A DNA stretch of 64,000 nt from Lentzea guizhouensis (GCF_001701025.1 NZ_CP016793.1:434001-498000), one strand, 5' to 3'; positions 8,312 to 17,934 are shown, counted from the stretch's first letter. Made by a program: numbers and translations. The notes: generated from the letters alone by a model not told the origin.

Positions 8312-9183
8312 GCATCGGCCCGTCGAGCCTGGCCTCCGCCTATGCCGCGTGTCGCCGGGTGAACGCGCGGTACGGCAAGACGTTCTTCCTCGCGACGACC
8401 CTGCTGCGCGCCGACCAGCGGCCGGCGGTGCACGCGCTGTACGCGTTCGCGCGGTGGGCCGACGAGATCGTCGACGCCGCCGACGTGCCGGACCGGGCCG
8501 GTGAGCTCGACCGGCTGGAACGGCTGCTCGGCGAGGAGCCGTCGAACCCGGTGCTGCTCGCGCTGGCGGACACGGTGCGCCGCTACGGCATCGACCGGGA
8601 GCTGTTCACCGAGTTCCTCGCGTCGATGCGGATGGACCTCGACGTCACCGAGTACGCCGACCTGACCGCGCTCGGCGGCTACATGCGCGGGTCGGCCGAG
8701 GTCATCGGGCTGCAGATGCTGCCGGTGCTCGGCACGGTCGTGCCAGGGGCAGAGGCCGAGCCGTTCGCGGCGCGGCTCGGGGTGGCGTTCCAGCTCACGA
8801 ACTTCCTGCGCGACGTCGGCGAAGACCTCGACCGCGGCCGGGTCTATCTCCCGTTAGACGTTCTAACGGCGCATGGCGTCGACCGCGAGCTCTTGCAATG
8901 GGTCCGTCGCCATCGTCGTGCAAACGTCCGGGTGCAAAGGGTTCTTGACGAGCTCGTCGCGTACTCGCATGCGATATATCAGTCGGCTGAGCCGGGGATC
9001 GGGATGCTGTCGGCGACGTCGCGGCCATGCATCAGGACGGCGTTCACGCTCTACCGCGACATCCTCGGCCTGGTGAGCTGCGAGGTGCTGTGGCGGCGGG
9101 TGGCGGTGCCGAACGCGCGCCGGCTCGCCGTGGCAGTGCCCGGCGCCGGCCGGGCACTGCTCGCACGAGCGATGAACAGATGA
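8308..9183 (+). CDS. Phytoene/squalene synthase family protein, 291 aa
   Basis: Catalyses head-to-head condensation of two prenyl diphosphates. The two magnesium-binding DxxxD motifs are present: ADEIVDAAD (Asp52-Asp56) and NFLRDVGED (Asp169-Asp173), with GRVYLP following as in CrtB. The upstream polyprenyl diphosphate synthase suggests a C20 substrate (phytoene), but HpnD-like squalene synthases share these motifs. It starts inside the mptA stop. Bases 8850-8982 show unusual codons, including TTA for Leu183 and CTA, GTT, CAA, ATA, and end in a family I palindrome. This A+T-rich island keeps the frame. The product call is secure at family level only. Confidence 0.85.
   Translation: MSIGPSSLASAYAACRRVNARYGKTFFLATTLLRADQRPAVHALYAFARWADEIVDAADVPDRAGELDRLERLLGEEPSNPVLLALADTVRRYGIDRELFTEFLASMRMDLDVTEYADLTALGGYMRGSAEVIGLQMLPVLGTVVPGAEAEPFAARLGVAFQLTNFLRDVGEDLDRGRVYLPLDVLTAHGVDRELLQWVRRHRRANVRVQRVLDELVAYSHAIYQSAEPGIGMLSATSRPCIRTAFTLYRDILGLVSCEVLWRRVAVPNARRLAVAVPGAGRALLARAMNR
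8895..8982. repeat. Family I unit plus TTGCAA-rich stretch inside the phytoene synthase gene
   Basis: TTGCAA near 8895, GTGCAAACG and GTGCAAAGG are followed by GCATGCGATATATCAG at 8967-8982. The same pairing of TTGCAA-type motifs with a GATATATC unit is seen at several other sites in the window. Here everything is translated in frame. Confidence 0.55.
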
Positions 9184-9191
9184 AGCCGGCG

Positions 9192-9590
9192 TCAGATGAC
9201 GACCACGCCGACGATGTTCGAGGTCGCGGAGGCGTAGACGGTCGTTCCCGGGAAGTAGAGGCGCAGGTCGGCGGAAGCGTCGATGGTGAGCTTCGCGGTG
9301 AACGTCGCGTTCGGCTGACACGACCGCGTGTAGATGGTGGTCCAGGCCGACACCCCGACGCGGACCTGTGCGAACACGTCCAGCCCGAGCGTGAGCTGAC
9401 GTTCGCCGGAGGTGCCCAGCTTGCCCTTGATCTGGAGCTGGTCGCCCTTCTTGACCTTGACCTTCGCGCCGCCCGCGTCGAGTTCGAGCTTGGTCGGCTT
9501 GGCTTGCACGGACGGTGCCGCGGTCGCCGCCACGGGCGAGAGCAGCAGGCCGAGGGCGGTGAGACCGGCGACGAGCGTTTTGGTGGTCAT
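9192..9590 (-). CDS. Secreted hypothetical protein, 132 aa
   Basis: Not recognised. The first 27 residues form a classical signal peptide: a short basic start, the hydrophobic LVAGLTALGLLLSP, and AATAA before a likely signal-peptidase I cleavage. The mature part of about 105 residues is rich in Val, Thr and Lys with alternating hydrophobics (VKVKKGDQLQIKGKLG), suggesting a small beta-sandwich. It has a single cysteine and no lipobox, so it is probably released or loosely wall-bound. ATG 9590 is chosen; GTG 9596 is two codons upstream. It converges on the phytoene/squalene synthase gene with 8 bases between the stops and has no evident operon partner. Confidence 0.6.
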   Translation of the reverse strand: MTTKTLVAGLTALGLLLSPVAATAAPSVQAKPTKLELDAGGAKVKVKKGDQLQIKGKLGTSGERQLTLGLDVFAQVRVGVSAWTTIYTRSCQPNATFTAKLTIDASADLRLYFPGTTVYASATSNIVGVVVI

Positions 9591-9659
9591 GTCCACCAGT
9601 TCAGGGGTTCCGGACGCCTCTCGCCTGCGGAGACGCCCGGAACCGCTGCATCGGGTGAA

Positions 9660-10034
9660 CTAGAAGCCCATGGCCTGGGCGCGTCGCTTTACCTCGCGCC
9701 CACGGTCTCCGCGCAATGCTTCGATCGGAGTGCCAGGAAGGCTGTCGTCCTCGGCGAACAGCCAGCGCAGGATCTCGTCCGTGGAGAAGCCCTGGTCGCG
9801 CAGCACCGTGATGGTGCCGGGCAGACCCTTCACCACCCCTGCGGCGGCGAGGAACGCTTCGGGAACGACGAGGACGCCGTCCCGCCGCTCGGCGAGCAGT
9901 TGCCCGTCGCGCAGCAGTTGGTGGACCCGGGTGACCGGAAGTCCCAATCGGTCGGCCACCTCCGGGAGGGGAAGAACCTCCAGGTCGGCAGCCAGTACAT
10001 CCGCAGCGGCAGGAATCGCACTCACGGGGGTCAC
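9660..10034 (-). CDS. Rv2175c-like winged-helix DNA-binding protein, 124 aa
   Basis: A small soluble protein with an N-terminal helix-turn-helix, LPLPEVADRLGLPVTRVHQLLRDG, and a conserved C-terminal region (GLPGTITVLRDQGFSTDEILRWLF, ending REVKRRAQAMGF). This matches mycobacterial Rv2175c, a DNA-binding protein phosphorylated by the kinase PknL encoded next door. The gene is divergent from pknL, as in M. tuberculosis. GTG 10034 is chosen because the family begins shortly before the conserved DVL segment; GTG 10025 is also possible. The promoter shared with pknL lies in the 68-base gap. DNA targets are unknown. Confidence 0.8.
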   Translation of the reverse strand: MTPVSAIPAAADVLAADLEVLPLPEVADRLGLPVTRVHQLLRDGQLLAERRDGVLVVPEAFLAAAGVVKGLPGTITVLRDQGFSTDEILRWLFAEDDSLPGTPIEALRGDRGREVKRRAQAMGF

Positions 10035-10102
10035 GATGCCATAACTCAACTGTGAACGCCCTTCCGCCAACCGGGTCATCCTGAGCTTTACCATCTCGCA
10101 CT

Positions 10103-12094
10103 GTGGAGAGGTCGGTTTCGAACGTGATGGGTGGACTGCTCGAGCAGCGCTACCGGGTGGACTCCGTGCTCGCGCGCGGTGGCATGTCCACCGTCTATCG
10201 AGGTCGCGACACCCGCCTTGACCGCGAGGTCGCCGTGAAGGTGATGGATCCTCGCCTGACCGCGGACCCCGCGTTCGTCGCGCGTTTCGAGCGCGAGGCG
10301 CGTGCGTCGGCACAGCTGCACCACCCGGCCGTGGTGTCCGTGCACGACCAGGGCGTCGACGGTGACCAGGTGTACCTGGTGATGGAGCTGATCGACGGCG
10401 GCAACCTGCGTGACCTGCTGAACCAGCGCGGCAAGCTCCCTCCCGCCACGGCGCTGAGCGTGCTGGGCCCGGTGCTGTCCGCGCTGGGTGCGGCCCACCG
10501 AGCCGGTCTCGTGCACCGCGACGTGAAGCCGGAGAACGTGCTGATCGGGTCGGCAGGCCAGGTCAAGGTCGCCGACTTCGGGCTGGCGCGCGCGATCGGC
10601 GAGAACGGCGTCACCAGCGACAGCGAGATCCTCGGCACCGTCGCCTACCTCTCCCCCGAACAGGTGGAGACCGGCTCGGCGGACGCGCGCAGTGACGTCT
10701 ACTCGGCCGGGATCGTGCTCTACGAGATGCTGGCCGGACAGGCGCCCTACCGCGGCGACACGCCCATCTCGGTGGCCTACCAGCACGTGAGCTCGGACGT
10801 CCCGTCCGTCCCCGGGATCCCGCTGGCCCTGGACACGCTGGTGCGCAAGGCGACCCGGCGCGACCCGGCGTTGCGACCGGCGAACGCGGACGCGTTCCTC
10901 GCCGAGCTCGAACGCGTGGGCGCGGAACTGGGCCTCACGCCGCAGCCGGTGCCCGTTCCCGGCACGGCGCCGGAGAACGACAAGACCGTCGTGATGCGGC
11001 CGGTCCCGGTCGCCGTGGGCGCCACGCCGGTTCCGGTGGCCGAGGCGACCACTCCGGTGCGCAAGTCGGCGATGACCACCGTGCACACCGGCCCCCCGAC
11101 GCCCGCCGCGGCCACGCGCACGATGCCGCGGCCCGAGCAGCCCCGTCGTCGCCCGCCGGCACGCCGCAAGAAGGTCGACGCGGCCGAGGAGGAGCGCAAG
11201 CGCAAGAAGCGGCTCATGGTGATCTGGGGGTCCGTGGGCGCCGTCGTGGTGCTGATCGCCGGGCTGTTCACCTGGTACCTCAGCGCGAGCCGCTGGACGA
11301 ACGTGCCGGAGGTGTCCGGGCAGTCGGAGGCGAACGCGACCCGGTTGCTGTCGGGCGCGGACCTCACAGCGCTGGTCGTGCGGGAGCCGTCGAACACCGT
11401 GCCGCTCGGGCAGGTCATCCGCTCCGAGCCGGGCAACGGCACCGAACTGCGCAAGAACGAGTCCGTGAAGCTCATCGTGTCGCGGGGCAAGCCCGTCGTG
11501 CCGTTCGTGAACGTCGGGGTCGAGGTGGAGGCCGCGACCAAGGAGATCGAGGCGGTCGGCCTGACGGCGGCCAAGGACCCGGCGAAGGACGCGTTCCACG
11601 ACACCGTGCCCATCGGCAAGGTCGTGGCGCTCGACCCGCGGCCCGGCACCGCGCTGGAGATCGGCAAGCCGGTCACGCTGGTGCTGAGCAAGGGCCCGGC
11701 GCCGCGGGTGACCGTGCCCGACCTGCGGGGCAAGAAGAAGGACGAGGCGTTCGCCGAGCTGCAGCGCCTGGGCCTCGAGCCGGTGGAGGGTGGCGGCCAG
11801 AACGGCGGCAACCCGGACGACCTGCGGGTGACCCGCACCGACCCGGCGGCCAACACGGTGCTGGAGGTCGGATCGAGCAAGCGCGTCACGGTGTTCTTCG
11901 AGGACAACAGCGAGATCGAGGTGCCGGACGTCACCCGCAAGAAGGTCCGCGAGGCCAAGGAGGAGCTCGAACGCCTCGGTTTCCGGGTCGAGGTCGAGTT
12001 CAACAAGAGCGGCAACGCGACCGTGGTGAACCAGGACCCGCAGCCCCGCAGCAAGGTCAAGCGCGGTACCGAGATCAAGATCTTCGGTCTGTAG
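10103..12094 (+). CDS. pknL: Ser/Thr protein kinase PknL with four PASTA domains, 663 aa
   Basis: A membrane kinase. The kinase domain covers about 15-280: glycine loop ARGGMSTVY, ATP-anchoring Lys46, catalytic HRDVKPEN with Asp140, DFG at 158-160 and GTVAYLSPEQ. A Pro/Arg/Lys-rich linker and a single membrane helix (about 370-393) lead to four consecutive extracellular PASTA repeats (about 398-663). PASTA domains usually bind peptidoglycan fragments or lipid II, so a wall-sensing role is likely. It corresponds by position to PknL (Rv2176), which lacks such repeats in M. tuberculosis. GTG 10103 is used; ATG 10127 is an alternative start. A long hairpin follows the stop. Confidence 0.92.
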   Translation: MERSVSNVMGGLLEQRYRVDSVLARGGMSTVYRGRDTRLDREVAVKVMDPRLTADPAFVARFEREARASAQLHHPAVVSVHDQGVDGDQVYLVMELIDGGNLRDLLNQRGKLPPATALSVLGPVLSALGAAHRAGLVHRDVKPENVLIGSAGQVKVADFGLARAIGENGVTSDSEILGTVAYLSPEQVETGSADARSDVYSAGIVLYEMLAGQAPYRGDTPISVAYQHVSSDVPSVPGIPLALDTLVRKATRRDPALRPANADAFLAELERVGAELGLTPQPVPVPGTAPENDKTVVMRPVPVAVGATPVPVAEATTPVRKSAMTTVHTGPPTPAAATRTMPRPEQPRRRPPARRKKVDAAEEERKRKKRLMVIWGSVGAVVVLIAGLFTWYLSASRWTNVPEVSGQSEANATRLLSGADLTALVVREPSNTVPLGQVIRSEPGNGTELRKNESVKLIVSRGKPVVPFVNVGVEVEAATKEIEAVGLTAAKDPAKDAFHDTVPIGKVVALDPRPGTALEIGKPVTLVLSKGPAPRVTVPDLRGKKKDEAFAELQRLGLEPVEGGGQNGGNPDDLRVTRTDPAANTVLEVGSSKRVTVFFEDNSEIEVPDVTRKKVREAKEELERLGFRVEVEFNKSGNATVVNQDPQPRSKVKRGTEIKIFGL

Positions 12095-12098
12095 CTGG

Positions 12099-12145
12099 GA
12101 AGAGCGAAGGGCCCCGCGTTCCCGACGCGGGGCCCTTCGCTCTTC
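12099..12145. terminator. Perfect 20-bp hairpin between convergent pknL and aroG
   Basis: Arms 12099-12118 and 12126-12145 are perfectly complementary around a 7-base loop. The stem is GAAGAGCGAAGGGCCCCGCG with its complement. It starts 5 bases after the pknL stop and ends 19 bases before the aroG stop, so it can serve both directions. The T-tract is weak, as is usual in actinomycetes. Confidence 0.85.
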
Positions 12146-12163
12146 AGCTCGTCTTCAGGAGAC

Positions 12164-13606
<1,443 letters not shown>

Positions 13607-13738
13607 TCACCCGGGGTTCGCCTCGTGATCCACGACCGGTTGACTGGCGGGTTTCCGGCCGATGTCTGTCAGTTGTCAACGATCACGGCGGCCACCCGCC
13701 CTCTGCCCAGTTGAGACGTCGCATTGCATGATTGCGCC

Positions 13739-14746
13739 ATGGAAGCCACCCGATTGGATGACAGCACCGCGAGCAGGCTGCTGGGCATCGCGATCGACAA
13801 CATCCAGCGCGACCACCCGGTGCACTGGACGCACGTGATCGACGGCGACGACCGGCTCGTGCCGCAACGGGTGCTGCACCCGGTGTTCGCCGGGTCGTTC
13901 GACTGGCACTCGTGCGTGCACCAGACGTGGCTGGCCGTCCGGCTGCTGCGGCTGCGGCCGTCGCTGGCCGGCGCGGACCTGGCCAGGGACGCGCTGGACA
14001 AGCTGGTCACGCACGACAACTGCGCCGTGGAGGCGTCGTTCTTCGCCTCGCCGGCCGGGCGGCACTGGGAGCGGCCGTACGGGTGGGCGTGGCTGCTGCT
14101 GCTCGATGCGGAGCTGCGGACCTCGGGGCTGCCGTGGTCGGTGGCGCCGATCGCGGACGTGCTGCGCGACCGGTGGCTGGAGTGGATCTCCGCGGCCCGG
14201 CTGCCGATCCGCACGGGCACGCACAGCAACACGGCGTTCGCGACCGGCCTGGTGTTCGACGCGGCTCAGGTGACCGGGGACTTCGAGCTGGCGTCGGCGT
14301 GCGTCGACGCCGCGCTGCGGTGGCACCGCGACGAGAAGGCCTACGGCGGGTTCGAGCCGGACGCGGCCGACTTCCTCTCCCCCGCACTGACGACGGCCGA
14401 TCTGATGCGGCGTGCGCTGGACACCGCGGAGTTCGGGGCCTGGCTCGACGCGTACCTGCCGGAGCTCGACTCGCCACGGTGGCGTTCGCTGCGCGAACCC
14501 TTCCCGGTCGACGACCCGAGCGACCCGTACGGCTCGCACCTGGCCGGGCTCGCGCTGTCCCGCGCCTGGAACTGGGAGGCCATCGCGGACTCGCTGCCGA
14601 CCGGGCACCGCTACACCGAGCTGGCCCGCACGGCTTCTGCCGCACACCGCGAAGCCGGGTGGACCTACGTGTTCGGCGGTCACGGCTACATGGCCGACCA
14701 CTGGCTCGGCACGTTCGCCGCCTACCTCGACGTGAAGGCCTTCTGA
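13739..14746 (+). CDS. DUF2891 family protein, 335 aa
   Basis: The sequence shows the hallmarks of DUF2891: SFDWHSCVHQTWLAVRLLRL near the N-terminus, RPYGWAWLLLLDAEL, GTHSNTAFA in the centre, and GYMADHWLGTFAAYL at the C-terminus. The pattern of Trp/His-rich helices suggests an alpha/alpha-barrel, as in many carbohydrate-acting enzymes, but the biochemical role of the family is not established. It is soluble, with no signal peptide. ATG 13739 is preferred over a TTG 15 bases upstream. The gene is divergent from aroG and converges on pfkA across a family II palindrome. It is an insertion relative to the mycobacterial gene order. Confidence 0.75.
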   Translation: MEATRLDDSTASRLLGIAIDNIQRDHPVHWTHVIDGDDRLVPQRVLHPVFAGSFDWHSCVHQTWLAVRLLRLRPSLAGADLARDALDKLVTHDNCAVEASFFASPAGRHWERPYGWAWLLLLDAELRTSGLPWSVAPIADVLRDRWLEWISAARLPIRTGTHSNTAFATGLVFDAAQVTGDFELASACVDAALRWHRDEKAYGGFEPDAADFLSPALTTADLMRRALDTAEFGAWLDAYLPELDSPRWRSLREPFPVDDPSDPYGSHLAGLALSRAWNWEAIADSLPTGHRYTELARTASAAHREAGWTYVFGGHGYMADHWLGTFAAYLDVKAF

Positions 14747-14762
14747 CCAGCACGAATCCCTT

Positions 14763-14826
14763 CTTATGCAAAAGACGTTTGCGGACGACCGCAAACGTCT
14801 TTTGCATAAGCTGATGTATCGGTCAG
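14763..14826. repeat. Family II long palindrome followed by a family I-like unit
   Basis: Arms 14763-14784 and 14789-14810 pair perfectly over 22 bp around a 4-base loop. The inner core reads TTTGCGG and CCGCAAA, and the outer arm is A+T-rich (CTTATGCAAAAGACG). CTGATGTATCGGTCAG, a variant of the family I unit, follows directly (14811-14826). It sits between the convergent DUF2891 gene and pfkA, where it could also act as a bidirectional terminator. Confidence 0.85.
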
Positions 14827-14841
14827 CAGCCCGCTGCCGGA

Positions 14842-15870
14842 TCAGGCGCCGAAGAAGACCTCGGCCTCTTCGTAGCGCTCGGTCGGCACGGTCTTGAGCT
14901 CGGCGGTCGCCTCGGACAGCTTCACGCGCACGATCTCGGTGCCGCGCAGCGCGACCATGGTGCCGAAGTCACCAGCCGCGACGGCGTCGACGGCGTGCAG
15001 GCCGAAGCGGGTCGCGAGCACGCGGTCGTAGGCGGTCGGCGTGCCACCGCGCTGGATGTGGCCGAGGATGGCCGCGCGGGACTCCTTGCCGGTGCGGTCC
15101 GCGATCTCCTCCGCGAGCCACTGGCCGACGCCACCGAGGCGGACGTGGCCGAACGCGTCGCGCTCACCGGAGTGCAGCACCTCGGCGCCACCCTCGGGCA
15201 TCGCGCCCTCGGCGACGACGATGATCGGCGCGAACTCGCGCTCGAAGCGGCGCTCGACCCACTCGACGACCTTGTCGACGTTGAACGGGCGCTCCGGGAC
15301 GAGGATGACGTTCGCGCCACCCGCGAGACCCGAGTGCAGCGCGATCCAGCCCGCGTGCCGGCCCATGACCTCGACGACGAGCGCACGGTGGTGCGACTCG
15401 GCCGTGGTGCGCAGGCGGTCGATGGCCTCGGTCGCGATGTGCACGGCCGTGTCGAAGCCGAAGGTGTAGTCCGTGGCGCCGAGGTCGTTGTCGATCGTCT
15501 TCGGCACACCGACGACGCCGATGCCGTCGTCGGTCAGCTTCTTGGCGACACCGAGGGTGTCCTCGCCGCCGATCGCGACGATGGCGTCGATCTGGTTCGC
15601 CGCGATGGTCTCGCGGATGCGGTCGACACCGCCCTCGACCTTGTACGGGTTCGTGCGCGACGAGCCCAGGATCGTGCCACCGCGGGTGAGGATCTCCTCG
15701 ACGTCCGTGAGGCCGATCGGCTTGGTGAGGTTCTCGATCGGACCCTGCCACCCGTTGCGGAACCCGACGATCTCCCAGCCGTGTGCCTTGATGCCCTTGC
15801 GGACCACGGCCCGGATCACGGCGTTCAGACCGGGGCAGTCACCACCGCCAGTGAGCACACCGATGCGCAT
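14842..15870 (-). CDS. pfkA: 6-phosphofructokinase, group III; residues suggest PPi dependence
   Basis: Phosphorylates fructose 6-phosphate in glycolysis. The 342 residues show GVLTGGGDCPGLNAVIR at the N-terminus, the catalytic PKTIDNDLGATD, VEVMGRHAGW and LGHIQRGGTPTAYDR. At the donor-selectivity positions (numbering coincides with E. coli PfkA) it has Asp104 (GGEDT) and Lys124 (PKTIDND). ATP enzymes of the E. coli type have glycines at both, while PPi enzymes carry Asp and Lys. PPi-dependent PFK is known from Amycolatopsis methanolica, so a pyrophosphate donor is a reasonable inference. The start is ATG 15870. It stands alone, with a palindrome beyond its stop. Confidence 0.92.
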   Translation of the reverse strand: MRIGVLTGGGDCPGLNAVIRAVVRKGIKAHGWEIVGFRNGWQGPIENLTKPIGLTDVEEILTRGGTILGSSRTNPYKVEGGVDRIRETIAANQIDAIVAIGGEDTLGVAKKLTDDGIGVVGVPKTIDNDLGATDYTFGFDTAVHIATEAIDRLRTTAESHHRALVVEVMGRHAGWIALHSGLAGGANVILVPERPFNVDKVVEWVERRFEREFAPIIVVAEGAMPEGGAEVLHSGERDAFGHVRLGGVGQWLAEEIADRTGKESRAAILGHIQRGGTPTAYDRVLATRFGLHAVDAVAAGDFGTMVALRGTEIVRVKLSEATAELKTVPTERYEEAEVFFGA

Positions 15871-15945
15871 CTGCTTCCCACTCTCTCGTGTCCTGTGTCA
15901 CTCAGACTTTCACGAGCTGTATCGGTGCAGCAACGCGGGTCTCAC

Positions 15946-16458
15946 TCACCGGACTGGAAAGCCGGTTTTGAGCCGGTGTTCCTCGATCACCTTCCAGCGC
16001 GCGAGGTTGTGCCGGGCGTCGGCGAGCGCGTCGTGGGCGTCGACCGGCGGGGTCGGCAGCTTGGGCTTGCCGACGTCCTCCCAGCGCTGCCGCAGGTCGC
16101 GTGTGAACCGCGGCAGGGCACGCGGCAACGCCGGCATGGCTCCCCACAGCTGTGCGAGCGCCACGTGGTCGTAGGCGGCGAACCAGGCCCACAGCTCCAC
16201 GTCGTCACGGGCTGCCTTGCGCGCGCCGAGGAAGTCCAGCAGGTCCTCGCGAATGCGCTCACGGCTGCGCCACGCCTTGTCCGCGGGCGACGGCAGCTGG
16301 TTGAGAACGTTCTGCCGCACCCACGGCCCCGCGCGTTCGGGGTCGAACTCGGTGGACACGGCGTAGAACTCGCGGCCTTCCTCGTCGACCACACCGATCG
16401 ACACGAGGTCGATCGTCACCCCGTCCTCGATGAACTCACAGTCGTAGAAAAACCGCAC
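15946..16458 (-). CDS. 3'-5' exoribonuclease, Rv2179c-like (DEDD fold), 170 aa
   Basis: A small RNase T/DnaQ-fold exonuclease. The first catalytic acids are in the N-terminal RFFYDCEFIEDG (Asp6 and Glu8). A second Asp is in AWFAAYDHVALAQL, and the C-terminal HDALADARHNL carries the His and last Asp of the DEDDh type. Length and order match mycobacterial Rv2179c, described as a 3'-5' exoribonuclease that defined a branch of this fold. It lies directly downstream of the acyltransferase gene on the same strand (22-base gap), so the two may share a transcript. Cytosolic; RNA trimming is the expected role. Confidence 0.85.
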   Translation of the reverse strand: MRFFYDCEFIEDGVTIDLVSIGVVDEEGREFYAVSTEFDPERAGPWVRQNVLNQLPSPADKAWRSRERIREDLLDFLGARKAARDDVELWAWFAAYDHVALAQLWGAMPALPRALPRFTRDLRQRWEDVGKPKLPTPPVDAHDALADARHNLARWKVIEEHRLKTGFPVR

Positions 16459-16480
16459 CGCGACACCCTAGGGGTAGCGG

Positions 16481-17215
16481 TCAGCCGACCTTCTTCTCGG
16501 GCACCCGGTCGCTCGGCCCGCCCTGTTCCGGCACGTCGGCGGACTGTTCCTTGGCCTTCGCCGCGTAGACGTCGACGTACTCCTGGCCGGAGAGCTCCAT
16601 CAGGGCGTACATGATCTCGTCGGTGATCGACCGCAGCACGAACCGGTCGCCGGACAGGCCCTCGTAGCGGGAGAAGTCGAGCGGCTTGCCGATCTTGATG
16701 CGGATCGGGTACGGCTTCCACATCTTCGAGCCGATGGGGTTGGCCTTGTCCGTGCCGAACATCGCCACCGGGATGACCGGCGCACCGGACTCCAGCGCGA
16801 TCCACGCGACGCCGACCTTGCCCTTGTAGAGCCGGGCGTCAGGCGACCGCGTGCCCTCGGGGTAGATGCCGAGCAGCTTGCCCTCGCGCACGATCCGCAC
16901 ACCGGTGTCGAGCGCGCCCTGCGCGGCGGAGGCGCTGGACCGGTCGATCGGCACCTGGCCGACGCCGGAGAAGAACCACTTCTGCAGCTTGCCCTTGATC
17001 CCGGTGCCGGTGAAGTACTCGATCTTGGCGGGGAACGTGACCCGCCGCGACAGCATCAGCGGCAGGAAGAACGAGTCGGAGACGGCGAGGTGGTTGCTCG
17101 CCAGGATGGCGCCGCCGTCTTTCGGGATGTTCTCGGCGCCCTCGATGATCTTGGGCTGGAAGAACAGCCGCAAGACGGGTCCCAGGAGGACGTGCTTCAT
17201 CATCCAGTACAGCAC
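16481..17215 (-). CDS. 1-acyl-glycerol-3-phosphate acyltransferase (PlsC family), Rv2182c-like
   Basis: A membrane-associated acyltransferase of phospholipid synthesis. The catalytic NHLAVSD (Asn41, His42, Asp47; HX4D motif) and substrate-binding YPEGTRS (Glu120) are present. An AKIEYFTG segment and a C-terminal Lys/Glu-rich tail follow. GTG 17215 is chosen because AGGGAGG lies 11 bases upstream and the N-terminus VLYWMMKHV then aligns with MVLYPVMKHV of the paralogue at 44982. A longer GTG start at 17239 would place the ribosome site inside the gene. It corresponds to Rv2182c and is followed closely by the exoribonuclease gene. Confidence 0.88.
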   Translation of the reverse strand: MLYWMMKHVLLGPVLRLFFQPKIIEGAENIPKDGGAILASNHLAVSDSFFLPLMLSRRVTFPAKIEYFTGTGIKGKLQKWFFSGVGQVPIDRSSASAAQGALDTGVRIVREGKLLGIYPEGTRSPDARLYKGKVGVAWIALESGAPVIPVAMFGTDKANPIGSKMWKPYPIRIKIGKPLDFSRYEGLSGDRFVLRSITDEIMYALMELSGQEYVDVYAAKAKEQSADVPEQGGPSDRVPEKKVG

Positions 17216-17405
17216 AGCGGGAAGCGCCTCCCTAGACACCGAACCTTGATCCCGGCAACCAGCCTACGGAGCCGACCGCTGCTCACACAACGAGTCCTCA
17301 GCCAGTGCGTCACGCGGTGACTGAGCCGACTGCCGTAACCCGCAACACATCGAGGCCGTGCAACGATGTGGGGTCAGAGGGTTGCGGCACACGGAGAGGC
17401 TCTGG

Positions 17406-17876
17406 ATGAACGCCCGGCGCGACTCGACCGACGGCCCCGAGAACGTCGACGAGCTCTTTGCCGAGATCGTCGCGGGTCTCGAACGGGACGGGGTCGGCAA
17501 GGACTGGCTCGACCTCGACGAGGCGGGCACGGAAGACACCCAGTCACGGGACACCAAGACACGCGACGTTCCGGACGAGGACACCTACTCCGAGCCAGAG
17601 GACGACGACGACCGCGACCGGCCGGAACCCGACGACCACTATGTTCCGCCGGAACCGCCGCCGTTCCCGGTGCTGCGCGCGTCGACGATCGTGGCGCTCG
17701 TGATCCTGGTGCTGGGCATCGTGCTGCTGGTGGCCCCCGGCCTCTTCGGCCTGCACGCGAGTCTGGGCACGCCGCTGTCGCTGGTGGCCCTGTGCGCCGG
17801 CATCGGCCTGCTCATCCTGCGCATGCGGAACACCCCGCCGCCGGACTCCGGATGGGACGACGGCGCTCAGGTGTGA
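17406..17876 (+). CDS. Membrane protein with acidic cytoplasmic domain, 156 aa
   Basis: Family not recognised. Residues 1-90 are hydrophilic and very acidic (runs of Asp/Glu and Pro such as YSEPEDDDDRDRPEPDD), preceded by an amphipathic start, NVDELFAEIVAGLERDG. Two hydrophobic segments (about 100-118 and 124-142) form a helical hairpin, ending in a short polar tail (RMRNTPPPDSGWDDG). Both ends are therefore likely on the same side, probably inside. ATG 17406 has GGAGAGG 7 bases upstream. It is divergent from the acyltransferase gene. Similar small two-helix proteins are common in Pseudonocardiaceae, but no function can be assigned. Confidence 0.65.
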   Translation: MNARRDSTDGPENVDELFAEIVAGLERDGVGKDWLDLDEAGTEDTQSRDTKTRDVPDEDTYSEPEDDDDRDRPEPDDHYVPPEPPPFPVLRASTIVALVILVLGIVLLVAPGLFGLHASLGTPLSLVALCAGIGLLILRMRNTPPPDSGWDDGAQV

Positions 17877-17893
17877 CACGTCACCGCCGAGCT

Positions 17894-17934
17894 GATAACG
17901 GCGTGATAACGGCCACTCAAACCTTCAGATAACG
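17894..17934. promoter_or_regulatory. Three helically phased GATAACG repeats upstream of a 37-codon ORF
   Basis: GATAACG occurs at 17894, 17905 and 17928, all in the same orientation. The spacing is 11 and 23 bases, close to one and two helical turns, which places the copies on one face of DNA. They lie between the membrane-protein stop and the small ORF at 17960. This layout fits a multimeric regulator site, but no binding protein can be named. Confidence 0.4.

Noticed and set aside
13641..13680. TTGACT near 13641 as a promoter for the DUF2891 gene
   Set aside because: No matching -10 at normal spacing; too weak to list.
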